From Cytophagaceae bacterium (GTDB lineage: Bacteria; Bacteroidota; Bacteroidia; Flavobacteriales; Flavobacteriaceae), in the NCBI GenBank assembly GCA_002710685.1, contig PALD01000069.1, forward strand, positions 62,001 to 126,000: a stretch of 64,000 bases of DNA, written 5' to 3'. Shown here piece after piece: positions 33,492-42,814 of this stretch. Under the pieces are notes generated by a model. That model was not told the DNA's origin. It ran no database searches and saw nothing but the letters and a program-made list of their open reading frames with translations. The position numbers were made by a program, and so were the translations under genes. Each line of letters begins with the position of its first letter. The first letter of the stretch is position 1.

Positions 33492-33929
33492 TTATTCTTC
33501 TTCTTCACCGTCCAGCAACAGGTTGAGGGTAACATCAATGTTATCCATTGTTGCGCGGCTGTAGGGGCAGACTTCGTGAGCTTCGTTCACAAGGTCTTCA
33601 CCGGTCTCGGTATCTACGGTGGGCAGGTAGCAATCCAGCACCACGGCAAGTTGAAACATATCATCCTCGTTCTTGCCTATTTCTACGGTTGCGGTCACGG
33701 TATAATCGCCCAGGTCTATCTTTTTACCTCGTGCAACGTGTGCAAGTGCACTGCCAAAACACGCCGAATAACCAGCGGCAAAAAACTGCTCAGGATTTGC
33801 GCCATCTCCTCCTGGGCCGCCCAGGCCCTTGGGCACGCTAAGGTCAAAATCTAGGGTTCCATCACTTGTTGAAACATGGCTGTCACGACCTCCTTCTGCA
33901 GTTGCGGTCGCTGTGTATAACGCTTTCAT
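33492..33929 (-). CDS. ohr: Organic hydroperoxide resistance protein Ohr
   Basis: OsmC-fold thiol peroxidase that reduces organic hydroperoxides with lipoyl-type thiols. The catalytic C57 lies in AAGYSACFGSAL and the second C121 in EVCPYSRATMDN. The 145-residue length and FAAGY motif match Ohr rather than OsmC. An OhrR regulator is not seen nearby. The divergent region to meaB (33930-34036) contains AAGAT-AGTC-ATCTT at 33957-33970 as a possible operator. Confidence 0.94.
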   Translation of the reverse strand: MKALYTATATAEGGRDSHVSTSDGTLDFDLSVPKGLGGPGGDGANPEQFFAAGYSACFGSALAHVARGKKIDLGDYTVTATVEIGKNEDDMFQLAVVLDCYLPTVDTETGEDLVNEAHEVCPYSRATMDNIDVTLNLLLDGEEEE

Positions 33930-34022
33930 GAGTATAGTTTTTAGTTATTGCAAACAAGATAGTCATCTTAAGATTTGTGTTCAATATGGCTTTCTTAAAT
34001 AAATCATAAAAGTCAAAAGCTT

Positions 34023-34030
34023 TACCTTTG
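34023..34030 (+). promoter_or_regulatory. -7 box of meaB close to its start
   Basis: TACCTTTG ending 6 nt before the meaB ATG, the same geometry as recR. The TTG element is not clear. Confidence 0.55.
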
Positions 34031-34036
34031 GTCAAC

Positions 34037-35086
34037 ATGAGCACTGAGAAGAATAAAGTGAATATAGGTGTCGCTTCCGCAAAAGGTTTTGTGACCCGAA
34101 AGAAGCAGCAGGAAGACGTAAATGCGCTGATTGCCGGTGTGCTCGCCGGCAAAAAAACAGCCCTTGCTCGTGCCATTACCTTTATTGAAAGCACTTCTGC
34201 AAAGCACCAGGAATTTGCAGACACTGTTCTTAAAGCCTGCTTGCCCCATAGCGGAAACTCTATAAGGATAGGCATTACCGGCGTTCCCGGGGCCGGTAAG
34301 AGCACCTTTATTGAAGCCTTGGGCAATTTGCTCATCACAAAGGGGCATAAAGTTGCCGTGCTTGCCGTTGATCCCACCAGCTCCATTTCGCACGGCAGTA
34401 TCCTGGGAGATAAAACCCGTATGGGAAGTCTGGGCATGAATGCCAATGCGTTCATCAGGCCGTCAGCTTCTGGGGGTTCCCTGGGCGGCGTGGCACGCAA
34501 GACACGAGAAAGCATCGTGCTTTGTGAAGCCGCTGGTCTGGATGTGATTCTTGTAGAGACCGTGGGCGTGGGGCAGAGCGATTTTGCCGTTCATGGCATG
34601 ACCGATTTTTTCTTGCTTTTAAAATTGGCCGGTGCCGGAGATGAACTCCAGGGCATCAAGCGCGGCATCATGGAAATGGCCGACGCCATCCTCATAAATA
34701 AAGCCGACGGACAAAACATACAAGCCGCAAAGGAAGCCCGTATCGCTTTCGCGAAAGCATTACACCTTTACCCACAAAAGGAAAACGGCTGGTCACCAAA
34801 AGTAAATCTGTGCAGTGCCCTGCAAAATACGGGTATCGTGGAAGCCTGGCAGGTTCTTGAAGAATATTTTACGCATGTAAAAGAAAATGGCTCCTTCCAG
34901 GAAAATAGAAAGAGCCAGCATATCTTTTGGTTAAGGCAGACCATCGAGAACCGGTTGAAAGACGATTTTTATGGCGATGCGCTTGTAAAAGCTTATTTTG
35001 ACAGCGTGGTCAAAAAAATGCATTCTGGTGCTATCTCATCTTTTCAAGCTGCAGATGAATTGCTGAAAATCTACCGGTCAAAATAA
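34037..35086 (+). CDS. meaB: Methylmalonyl-CoA mutase-associated GTPase MeaB
   Basis: G3E GTPase that protects and loads methylmalonyl-CoA mutase with adenosylcobalamin. P-loop GITGVPGAGKSTF, the Switch-like VDPTSSISHGSILGDKTRM, the DVILVETVGVGQSD and INKADG (G4) motifs are all present. Length 349 residues. The mutase genes are not in this window. ATG at 34037 is used; an in-frame TTG at 34028 overlaps the -7 box. A dispersed palindrome is in the coding sequence. The 3' end overlaps the convergent epimerase gene by 16 nt. Confidence 0.95.
   Translation: MSTEKNKVNIGVASAKGFVTRKKQQEDVNALIAGVLAGKKTALARAITFIESTSAKHQEFADTVLKACLPHSGNSIRIGITGVPGAGKSTFIEALGNLLITKGHKVAVLAVDPTSSISHGSILGDKTRMGSLGMNANAFIRPSASGGSLGGVARKTRESIVLCEAAGLDVILVETVGVGQSDFAVHGMTDFFLLLKLAGAGDELQGIKRGIMEMADAILINKADGQNIQAAKEARIAFAKALHLYPQKENGWSPKVNLCSALQNTGIVEAWQVLEEYFTHVKENGSFQENRKSQHIFWLRQTIENRLKDDFYGDALVKAYFDSVVKKMHSGAISSFQAADELLKIYRSK
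34745..34758. repeat. Palindrome GCTTTCGCGAAAGC inside meaB
   Basis: Read as A-F-A-K-A, the same frame as in the M14 signal peptide. Confidence 0.7.
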
Positions 35087-36036
35087 GAATCACCCACAAA
35101 TTCCTTGCGGTACCATTCTATCTGCTTGGCAAGTCCATCTTTAAAGGAGGTTTTTGGCTCATAGCCCAAAATTTCCTTGGCCTTGCTGATATTTGCCTTT
35201 GTCACCTGCTGGTCGCCGGCGCGCTTGGGCACATTTTTCATGAGTACCTTGGTGTTCAGGATTTCCTCAACGATGTCGATGCCCTCGCCCGTGGTATGTT
35301 CCTTTTCAGTCCCCAGGTTAAAAATCTCTCCATCCACTTGCGCTTCTTTACCTATAACAGACACGATGCCATCAACAATATCGTCCACAAAGGTAAAACT
35401 GCGCACATGGTCACGGCTGCCTTCATACAGTGGAAACTCTTGATGAAAAAATGCCGATGCAATCAACTTGGTATATAATTTTTCAGGGCGTTCCCTAGGC
35501 CCATAAACCGAGAAGAGGCGTAATGAACATGTCTTCATTTTCTGTTCACGGGTTTTAGAGAGTACCAGCTGCTCTGCGGCAAGTTTTGTTACGCCATAGA
35601 AGGATGCCGGTTTTGGTGCTGCATCTTCCTGCAAGGTAGCACGCAGGCCATAAATTGATGACGTTGATATATTTATAAAAAGCTTAAGCCCCTCGCACGT
35701 AAGTGCAAAATCAATAAGGTTTTTTGTGGCCACCAGGTTGTTCATCAGGTAATCCTCAAAGGTAGATGCGGCACTGATGCCTGGCTGTGCCGCAAAATGG
35801 AAAATATACTCAAAGTTGCGGTCCAATTGCTCAAAATCCCTGGGCTGGCGCAGGTCCATGTTGATGATGGGTATACCGGCATCCTGAAGGTCCTTTGCAT
35901 TTTTATTCTTCAGGTCCTTGCTGTAATAGGGAGAATAATTGTCAATCCCCACTACCTCATTTCCGGTTTTTTGAAGTCGCTCTGCACAGTGGGAACCTAT
36001 AAAACCTGCAGCTCCCGTTACCAAAATCTTGCTCAT
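35071..36036 (-). CDS. NAD-dependent epimerase/dehydratase (UDP-sugar epimerase-like)
   Basis: Extended short-chain dehydrogenase with a GAAGFIGSH nucleotide-binding loop and the YxxxK pair in YGVTKLAAEQLV; S and T of the triad are in NISTSSIYG. The closest look is UDP-glucuronate 4-epimerase type, which supplies UDP-galacturonate for polysaccharides; specificity is inference. 321 residues, complete. Dispersed hairpin 15 nt upstream, over the GNAT stop. Confidence 0.9.
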   Translation of the reverse strand: MSKILVTGAAGFIGSHCAERLQKTGNEVVGIDNYSPYYSKDLKNKNAKDLQDAGIPIINMDLRQPRDFEQLDRNFEYIFHFAAQPGISAASTFEDYLMNNLVATKNLIDFALTCEGLKLFINISTSSIYGLRATLQEDAAPKPASFYGVTKLAAEQLVLSKTREQKMKTCSLRLFSVYGPRERPEKLYTKLIASAFFHQEFPLYEGSRDHVRSFTFVDDIVDGIVSVIGKEAQVDGEIFNLGTEKEHTTGEGIDIVEEILNTKVLMKNVPKRAGDQQVTKANISKAKEILGYEPKTSFKDGLAKQIEWYRKEFVGDSYFDR

Positions 36037-36050
36037 GTATTCTGTTTTTA

Positions 36051-36067
36051 TTTGGCTTTAAGCCAAA
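36051..36067. repeat. Dispersed hairpin TTTGGC-TTTAA-GCCAAA overlapping the GNAT stop codon
   Basis: The hairpin contains the codons TTG GCT TAA of the GNAT gene, so part of the stem and the stop codon coincide. Confidence 0.8.
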
Positions 36068-36654
36068 GTAAATTCTTTAAAAATTTCATTTTTGATCGAT
36101 GGCCATTCATCCTTTAAAATGGAATAGTACACCGTGTCCCGCCGGTGGCCGTCTGACATTACCGTATGGCTTCTCAAGGTTCCTTCTTCTTTGCAGCCCA
36201 GGGCCGTCATGGCATTTCTGGATTGCGTGTTGCGTGCATCAGTCTTGAGCTCCACACGTGCAAAGTTCAGTTTTTCAAATGCAAAATGGAGCAAAAGAAA
36301 CTTACAATTTCTGTTGAGGCCCGTGCGCTGGAATTTTGGCGCAAGCCATGTGTGGCCTATTTCAAGTCTTTTGTCATGAGGTGAGATGTTGAGGTAACTG
36401 GTGGTGCCGGCGTACAGGCTTTCTTTTTTGTCAAAAATGGCAAATGGATATTGTATGCCCTTTTGCCTGTTTGAAAGGTGCCCGTCAAAATACGCCCGGA
36501 GGTCTTTTTCTGTACCAAATGCCGATGGGGAATACCTCAGGAGGTCTGGATATTGCAGGCAAATCCTGAGCAAGGGCTCAAAATGTTGCATGGTCAGGGG
36601 TTCAAGCCGTGCCCGGTCATTTTCGAGCAATATATCTTGAGAACAATCAATCAT
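36058..36654 (-). CDS. GNAT family N-acetyltransferase (RimJ/RimL-like)
   Basis: Acetyl-CoA-dependent acetyltransferase of 198 residues, with the family segments YAGTTSYLNISPHDKRLEIGHTWLAPKFQRTGLNRNCKFLL and ELKTDARNTQSRNAMTALGCKEEG. RimL-type enzymes acetylate ribosomal protein N-termini, but many such genes have small-molecule or antibiotic substrates; the target is open. It is 3 nt from the PAP2 gene and a co-transcribed partner of PAP2 and the epimerase is likely. Confidence 0.9.
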   Translation of the reverse strand: MIDCSQDILLENDRARLEPLTMQHFEPLLRICLQYPDLLRYSPSAFGTEKDLRAYFDGHLSNRQKGIQYPFAIFDKKESLYAGTTSYLNISPHDKRLEIGHTWLAPKFQRTGLNRNCKFLLLHFAFEKLNFARVELKTDARNTQSRNAMTALGCKEEGTLRSHTVMSDGHRRDTVYYSILKDEWPSIKNEIFKEFTLA

Positions 36655-36657
36655 TTT

Positions 36658-37221
36658 TCATGCATTGAATTTTATCAGGGCAAGCTGCTGCAGCTTCCTG
36701 AAGATATACCCCAGGATACCACCCACTATAAAACCCACCAGCACATCACCAGGATAATGAACCCCCAGGTAAATGCGGCTGTAGCCTATAAGCACTGCCC
36801 AAAAGATTAACACCACCACTATCCACTTGTACCGGTCGCGCAGCATGTTGCCCACAAAAATGGCCAAGGCCATGGAGCTGGCGGCGTGCGCCGAAAAGAA
36901 ACCGTAACGGCCGCAGCGCGGGGCGATAAACCTGGCCAGTTCCTTGATGCCTTCCTGGCCGCAAGGGCGGCGCCGTTCAAAACCGTGCTTAAAAAGATTG
37001 GCCAGCTGGTCAGTACACGTGATCAAAAGTGCCACGGCAACAAGCGTTATCAACGTGCCCTTGACGCCATACTTTTTATAGATGAGAAAAAGGAGTATGG
37101 CATAGATGGGAATGGATGACCACTTTGAGGTAACAATGAGCCAGAAACCGTCCCACGATTCATTGCCCCAGTTGTTGAGCCATAAAAATAGGTCGTGGTC
37201 CAGTTGATTGATAACTTCCAT
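36658..37221 (-). CDS. PAP2-family membrane phosphatase
   Basis: Integral-membrane lipid phosphatase of 187 residues. The three phosphatase motifs are KHGFERRRP (KX6RP), SAHAASSMAL (in place of PSGH) and SRIYLGVHYPGDVLVG. Such enzymes dephosphorylate undecaprenyl pyrophosphate or phosphatidic acid. The start overlaps the stop of the upstream 76-residue gene by one base (TAATG). Confidence 0.92.
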   Translation of the reverse strand: MEVINQLDHDLFLWLNNWGNESWDGFWLIVTSKWSSIPIYAILLFLIYKKYGVKGTLITLVAVALLITCTDQLANLFKHGFERRRPCGQEGIKELARFIAPRCGRYGFFSAHAASSMALAIFVGNMLRDRYKWIVVVLIFWAVLIGYSRIYLGVHYPGDVLVGFIVGGILGYIFRKLQQLALIKFNA

Positions 37222-37451
37222 TAGTCCTGTTCATAACGGGCAACTTCCCTGTCGTAGAAGTCAGTTGCGGCCTGTATAAGCCCTTCTGTTTCAGTCTCGA
37301 GCTCCTTCTCATCATGCTGGTCAAAATCCTCGAGCCACTCGACCTCGTCATTTTCAAGGTTGATGATAAACTGGGGAAACTCTGTGTGAATCACAAAAAT
37401 AGCATCAGGATAATCTGTATTGTCACCCAGGATAAATTTGGGAAGTTCCAT
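37221..37451 (-). CDS. Conserved small protein of unknown function
   Basis: An acidic 76-residue cytoplasmic protein starting MELPKFILGDNTDYPDAIFVIHTEFPQFIINL. I recall it as a family common in Flavobacteriia, always unnamed. It has no cysteine, signal or motif of use. ATG at 37451 lies 22 nt after a TACCTTTG box; the longer frame adds 26 residues with no family match. Coupled by 1-nt overlap to the PAP2 gene. Confidence 0.7.
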   Translation of the reverse strand: MELPKFILGDNTDYPDAIFVIHTEFPQFIINLENDEVEWLEDFDQHDEKELETETEGLIQAATDFYDREVARYEQD

Positions 37452-37473
37452 GGTTTTTTCTTTAAAAGTTGAA

Positions 37474-37481
37474 CAAAGGTA
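37474..37481 (-). promoter_or_regulatory. -7 box of the small-protein/PAP2/GNAT/epimerase run
   Basis: TACCTTTG on the minus strand, 22 nt before the 76-residue gene start. Confidence 0.55.
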
Positions 37482-37503
37482 AGCTGAATTTTTCTTTTCT
37501 ATT

Positions 37504-37520
37504 TTTCGCTTTAAGCGAAA
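37504..37520. repeat. G/C-swapped dispersed hairpin TTTCGC-TTTAA-GCGAAA in a divergent intergenic
   Basis: The loop TTTAA matches the copies at 33472 and 36051, while both arms are swapped (GGC/GCC to CGC/GCG). This is compensatory change that preserves pairing. Confidence 0.75.
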
Positions 37521-37596
37521 AAGTTTCATGTGCCAACTTAAAGGCGTTTCATGGGTTTTTTGTTCTTTTGAAGTTTACTACCTGAATTGTGAGAAA

Positions 37597-39060
37597 ATGA
37601 ATGCATCTACGATACTTATTCTTATTGCCGGTTATTTTGGGGTACTCATCCTTATATCGTTCTTGACCGGTAGGCGTGGCAACAATGCCGATTTTTTTAA
37701 GGCCAGTAGGGAATCTCCCTGGTATCTGGTTGCATTTGGTATGATAGGGGCATCGCTGAGCGGGGTGACCTTTATCTCTGTACCTGGCTGGGTCGAGGAG
37801 TCTCAGTTTGGGTATTTTCAGGTCATCCTGGGGTACACGGTGGGCTATGCCGTGATAGGTACGGTTCTCTTGCCGCTGTACTATAAAATGAACCTCACTT
37901 CAATCTATACCTATCTTGATAGCAGGTTTGGCAATGCGTCGTACAAGACTGGGGCATCGTTTTTCTTGCTGAGCCGGGTGGTGGGGGCGAGCTTTAGGTT
38001 GTTTCTGGTGGCTAACGTGCTACAGTTTTTAGTGTTTGACGGCATGGGGGTCCCTTTCTGGTTGACCGTGACGATGACAATATTGCTTATCTGGTTGTAT
38101 ACCTTTAGGTCTGGTATCAAGACCATAGTGTGGACAGATACCCTGCAGACTCTCTTTATGCTGATTGCCGTGGGTGTCGCGATTCATTATGTATCTACTG
38201 ACCTGGGTATTTCTGCAAAAAACATATTTTCATTTGTCGCGGACAGTGACCTGTCAAAAATGTTCTTTTTTGATGACTGGAAGAGTGGGAACCATTTTGT
38301 AAAGCAATTTGTCTCTGGGGCGTTTATCGCCATTGTGATGACCGGCCTTGACCAGGATATGATGCAAAAGAACCTTACCTGCCGCTCGCTCAAAGATGCG
38401 CAGAAAAACATGTTTTGGTTCACCATTGTGCTTACCGTCGTTAATTTTGTGTTTCTTGCGCTGGGCCTTTTACTTACGGTCTATGCTGAGCAAAATGGTA
38501 TCACGGCAGTTAAAGATGACCTTTTTCCATACATCGCGACGCAAGAGGGACTGGGCCTTGCCATAGGGGTGTGTTTTATTTTAGGGTTGATAGCAGCGGC
38601 ATACAGTAGTGCAGATAGTGCCCTTACTGCCCTTACCACCTCATTTAGCATTGATATCCTTGAGATTGAGAAGAAATATACCGAGGCAAAACAGGAAATC
38701 ATCAGAAAGCGCATACATATCGCGATGTCATTGCTGCTTATCCTTGTTATTATTTGCTTTAAGTACATCATTGCTGATGAGAGTGTGATCGCAAAGCTTT
38801 TTGTCTTTGCCGGCTATACGTATGGGCCACTTCTGGGGCTGTATTCTTTTGGGCTTTTTACAAAATGGAAGGTGCGGGATTTACTGGTGCCGGTGGTTGT
38901 CATTGCAAGTCCACTTTTAGCATATGCCATAAGCGTGTTGTGCCTTCAATATTTTGGGTTTGAATTTGATTTCTTTATCCTGATACTTAATGGGGCACTC
39001 ACTTTTGTGGGACTGCTTGCAATAAAAAAAAGTGGCTCGATCGAGCCACTTTCCAACTAA
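37597..39060 (+). CDS. Sodium:solute symporter (SSS family)
   Basis: Sodium-coupled importer of 487 residues with about 13 membrane helices. The N-terminal helix (ILILIAGYFGVLILISFLTGR), the SSS signature around ASLSGVTFISVPGWVEESQFGYFQ, and the sodium-site region AAYSSADSALTALTTSFSIDIL are visible. Substrate not evident. ATG at 37597 is preferred; 23 more codons in frame have no family match. The final codons read through a strong terminator hairpin. Confidence 0.92.
   Translation: MNASTILILIAGYFGVLILISFLTGRRGNNADFFKASRESPWYLVAFGMIGASLSGVTFISVPGWVEESQFGYFQVILGYTVGYAVIGTVLLPLYYKMNLTSIYTYLDSRFGNASYKTGASFFLLSRVVGASFRLFLVANVLQFLVFDGMGVPFWLTVTMTILLIWLYTFRSGIKTIVWTDTLQTLFMLIAVGVAIHYVSTDLGISAKNIFSFVADSDLSKMFFFDDWKSGNHFVKQFVSGAFIAIVMTGLDQDMMQKNLTCRSLKDAQKNMFWFTIVLTVVNFVFLALGLLLTVYAEQNGITAVKDDLFPYIATQEGLGLAIGVCFILGLIAAAYSSADSALTALTTSFSIDILEIEKKYTEAKQEIIRKRIHIAMSLLLILVIICFKYIIADESVIAKLFVFAGYTYGPLLGLYSFGLFTKWKVRDLLVPVVVIASPLLAYAISVLCLQYFGFEFDFFILILNGALTFVGLLAIKKSGSIEPLSN
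39028..39053. terminator. Bidirectional terminator encoded within the end of the symporter gene
   Basis: AGTGGCTCGATCGAGCCACT (39031-39050) is a perfect 20-nt palindrome with A and T runs outside it. It lies inside the last ten codons, before the TAA at 39058, and serves both convergent genes. Confidence 0.85.
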
Positions 39061-39082
39061 CAAATTACTAACAATTCTCACT

Positions 39083-42000
39083 TTATCTCTTTAAGAACTT
39101 GAGATTTGAGGTTTTTCCTGTCGAGGTGCTTGTTTTTAAGATATATAGACCTTGACTTAATGGAGCTGTGTCTATCTCTACGCTGTTCAGGTTTTGTGAA
39201 CGCATATCCTGTTCTAGTACCACTGCACCCAGCATATTGACAACCTTGATGCTCTCAATGGTTTCTGAGGCATGTTTGAGCACCATGATATCTTTTACCG
39301 GGTTAGGATAGATGGTCAGGCCACTCGTGGTAAACTTGCTTGTTGACAAGGATGAATTTAACTCTGGGGCAACGGTAACACTACCATCTCCAGTAAATCT
39401 TGCATTGAATGTCACATAGTTTTCTTCATCAAAATGGTTTGTAAACCCTCCTGTTTGCTCAAAATTTGAGAAATCCTCAGCTGCGGCACTTACATCCATA
39501 CCGGTAACCTTGACCGGTATCAACAAGGAGTAATCAGGATATGCCTGAAGTTCATCTTCTGTATAAAACAATGTGACCTCATATTCAACATCTTCATTGC
39601 CTGCATCTATGTATAAGACCTTAGCGGAATGGGTTGCATCAAAAGAGGTAAAATCAACTGCATCCATACCCGATGCAATCAATGAAATATCAAGGCAGCC
39701 CAAATCTTCAGTAGTGCCTTCAATCTTAGCGATTACAGATTGATCATCACTACTTAAAATAAATAGGGAATCTTCGGCATATACCTTGGTGATTCCTTCT
39801 TGTCCTGTTTCAGTGGCAATTCCCGTAGGGGTTGCCGTAACCGCTACATTGTCTATCAAGAAACTTAGCACACCGCCATTGAGTGAATCGTTGATCCATC
39901 TCCATCCCAGGAAGAATGATTTTCCTTCAAGTTCTGGTAAGGCCAGGGTAAATGTTCCGGTATCTGGAACTACCCCTGCGGCAGTACCAACAAAGACCTC
40001 AAGCGTGACGAAGTTAGTACCATCTAGTGAGTACATGAATTCACCGTAGTCAAATAATACAGAAGGATCTACAACATCGGTTTCCCCACCCACGGTATAG
40101 TCAAAACTTACGGTAAGTTCTTTACTGCCTTGGGCATTTATCAAGGGAGAGCGAAGAATGGTATTGGCATCTGCAAATTGATTATATACAGCATCATCTG
40201 TTATACCACTTGATATGTATGCCTGTCCTGCGGCTACGCCATTTCCATTAAATTTCCAGGTGTTTGAGCTAACTTCATTGACCAATATTGTTTTCCAGCC
40301 TTCTGGGGCTTCGGTTGCATCAAAAGTCTGGGTGGGGATAAGCTCAATCTCTCCATCACCAAAAAGGGGTTCAAAATCATTATCACTTATATAAAAAAGT
40401 TCCTCAAAGGTTTCGCCATTGTAATCATAGGCAACTGAGATGTACTCTTCGCCCTCGATGATGGCATCATCCATTACCTCGATTTCTATTGAAAGTTCTT
40501 GGGTTCCCGTAAATGTCAGGCTTTCGCCGGAAGGCATAAAATCATTTCCATAGCTTGCCGTGCTCCCTGAAAAGTCTAGGGTGATGGTCTGTGATCCTTC
40601 TACCTCAACCCCTATGAAGTTTATGGTGTAGGTGTTGAAATCTTCACAGTCATTGATGGTATTTACCTCTGTGTACAACTTTGTATTTGCGGCAGAGAAG
40701 CTTATCGTGTCAGGCTCTCCTGCATTGAACTCTTCGCCCACATCCACGGCAAACCAGGCTTGAGTCGTGGTTTCAACTTCGGCAGATAAGGAGCCAAAAA
40801 GTGTTGTTGCAGCTTGTATGGATGCTTCACGCATTTCTGCAAAAGTAGCGTTAGGCGTGAGCATGGTTTCAGCTAAATAGGCTATTTGACCAGCTTTCTC
40901 AAAGCCCATTCCATCAAAGTCGTAAATACGGCCACCATCAGATATACCATCATCTGCAGAGGCCTTGTTGAAACCGGGAGAGAAGGTCTGTCCACTTCCT
41001 GAAACCATAAAATAGAACCATTTGTTCAATACGCCACTATTGTTGTGCACTCCACAGTAATCATTAACAAGGGTGGGGGTACAGTCTTGACTTGTCCAGT
41101 TTTCTCCACCATAAGAATCGGGGTTTCCTTCGGCCTTGGGGTCGTCCATCCAGCGAAGGGTGCGCGAGTCAGGCGTTCCGGGAGGTAGGCCGCCATCGCT
41201 CTCATCGATTTGCTCGCCTATTCCCCAAGGGTCATAATCCAGGTTGGGGTCTATTGTGGTCAATACATAATGTTCTACGGCCGCAGCCCATATATCTGAG
41301 AAGCCCTCGTTCATGGCTCCAGCTTCGTTTTGATACACCAGGTCTGATGTAAATTCACAGATACCGTGACCTATCTCGTGCGCACAAACGTCCATGGATG
41401 TCAACGGGGCAAATGAGCCCCCGGTAAGGTTTGTGCCCCCTTGATAACTACCATCACCATACGTCATTGCCGTACCATTCCAGAAGGCGTTATCATAAGC
41501 ATCGCCATAGTGGACGTAGTTTATCAATGCGGTTCCCTGGTCATCATAACTATGCCTGTTGTGCATATCCAGCCAATAATCCATGACTACTTCGGCTCCC
41601 CAGTGGGCATCAAGCGCGATATCATCGTTGTTGCCCTCATTGGACAGTGGATAGATATCAGTACCTCCCGTGAAAAGGTCTGTTCTATGCTCAGCAGCAT
41701 CCCAACTGTTATCTGCTGTCTCACCACTTAATAAACCACCATCTTTAATTGCCGTGGTCAGGTTTTCAAGTCCCGGTAAGTTCACGGGAGCTCCACCCAC
41801 TCCATTATAAGAACGGGTTTCATTTGATATTCCAGATGGTGTGGTGCCATTTAAGATATAGGTGCCATCCGTGTCCTGTGAGGTATCAAAGTTTCTCCTA
41901 CCGGCATAACGGGTATCTCCTGAACCGGTTTCAAATACCGCAGGGGCAGTGTTTATCAAATAATCGGCAGGTAGTACCGGCCCCATTTCAATATAGGTTT

Positions 42001-42727
42001 TGGCAGCTATTTTCTTTTCCTTGCTCAATTCTTCGGTATGTTTTATCCTGGCGTCCGCCAAAAGGATTTTTCCGCTTGAAGCGTCAATATACATATCTGC
42101 CCGTAGCAAGGGTTTTGCAGCATAAATGTCAAATCTATAGGCTAGCTTTAAGTCAACTTCTGGAGTTGTGTAGTCATCCACGTAAACCAGCTCACCTTTA
42201 GGATAAAGGGCTTCTTTGGCCTTTGCAGCATTGGGTTGGCCTTGGTAGGACTCCCATACGTATTCTTCTGCATTTACTTCTTTTAAAACCTTATCTAGGG
42301 CTATGGCCTCGTTAAGTGCCGGAGATGATTTTCTCTGGTCTGAAAGGTTATAAAACTCAGCATTTATTGAAGACAGCTGGCCATTTTTAAAGAGTGCCTT
42401 GACGACACCATGTTCAACGTTGATGCCCCCTAGGGTCTGGGTGTACTCTGCAATTTCAATCTCCGGGGCAGGAAAAGTTGATTTGACATACGTAAGTTTA
42501 ACCTGGCCGTTGATTTTAAAAACATCTTTTAAAAAGGGCTCGATATTAGCCTTGTTCAGCTGTGCATTTTCATGGATAGAAATAAAGGACGGTGTGTTTC
42601 TTTCTTGAGAAACCTTGATGGTTTTTATCCTGCTGTCCTTGACGGCAGAAGGCCCTGTTTTCTGGGCCATCATCCCTGTACTAAAAAGTGTGGTTAGAAG
42701 GAGGGTTGGGAGTAATTTTTTGCTCAT
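39083..42727 (-). CDS. Secreted M4-family metalloprotease with T9SS sorting domain
   Basis: A 1214-residue exported thermolysin-like protease. Order: signal peptide (1-21, ending MMAQ), FTP propeptide, catalytic M4 domain with the zinc motif HEIGHG and NEGFSDIW, a calx-beta-like Ig domain (about 660-740, FSAANTKLYTEVN..., YISVAYDYNGETF), a jelly-roll-like region (about 760-940), and a type-A T9SS C-terminal domain (about 1140-1214, ending LSQGLYILKTSTSTGKTSNLKFLKR). The C-terminal domain directs it through PorSS to the cell surface or medium. It converges with the symporter gene. Confidence 0.95.
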   Translation of the reverse strand: MSKKLLPTLLLTTLFSTGMMAQKTGPSAVKDSRIKTIKVSQERNTPSFISIHENAQLNKANIEPFLKDVFKINGQVKLTYVKSTFPAPEIEIAEYTQTLGGINVEHGVVKALFKNGQLSSINAEFYNLSDQRKSSPALNEAIALDKVLKEVNAEEYVWESYQGQPNAAKAKEALYPKGELVYVDDYTTPEVDLKLAYRFDIYAAKPLLRADMYIDASSGKILLADARIKHTEELSKEKKIAAKTYIEMGPVLPADYLINTAPAVFETGSGDTRYAGRRNFDTSQDTDGTYILNGTTPSGISNETRSYNGVGGAPVNLPGLENLTTAIKDGGLLSGETADNSWDAAEHRTDLFTGGTDIYPLSNEGNNDDIALDAHWGAEVVMDYWLDMHNRHSYDDQGTALINYVHYGDAYDNAFWNGTAMTYGDGSYQGGTNLTGGSFAPLTSMDVCAHEIGHGICEFTSDLVYQNEAGAMNEGFSDIWAAAVEHYVLTTIDPNLDYDPWGIGEQIDESDGGLPPGTPDSRTLRWMDDPKAEGNPDSYGGENWTSQDCTPTLVNDYCGVHNNSGVLNKWFYFMVSGSGQTFSPGFNKASADDGISDGGRIYDFDGMGFEKAGQIAYLAETMLTPNATFAEMREASIQAATTLFGSLSAEVETTTQAWFAVDVGEEFNAGEPDTISFSAANTKLYTEVNTINDCEDFNTYTINFIGVEVEGSQTITLDFSGSTASYGNDFMPSGESLTFTGTQELSIEIEVMDDAIIEGEEYISVAYDYNGETFEELFYISDNDFEPLFGDGEIELIPTQTFDATEAPEGWKTILVNEVSSNTWKFNGNGVAAGQAYISSGITDDAVYNQFADANTILRSPLINAQGSKELTVSFDYTVGGETDVVDPSVLFDYGEFMYSLDGTNFVTLEVFVGTAAGVVPDTGTFTLALPELEGKSFFLGWRWINDSLNGGVLSFLIDNVAVTATPTGIATETGQEGITKVYAEDSLFILSSDDQSVIAKIEGTTEDLGCLDISLIASGMDAVDFTSFDATHSAKVLYIDAGNEDVEYEVTLFYTEDELQAYPDYSLLIPVKVTGMDVSAAAEDFSNFEQTGGFTNHFDEENYVTFNARFTGDGSVTVAPELNSSLSTSKFTTSGLTIYPNPVKDIMVLKHASETIESIKVVNMLGAVVLEQDMRSQNLNSVEIDTAPLSQGLYILKTSTSTGKTSNLKFLKR

Positions 42728-42814
42728 AGTATTAACGGTTTGATTTACAGTTCGTCCGCTAAACTATTACTTTAATCGATGTTTAACAATTTTTAACACA
42801 TTATTGATGCATTA

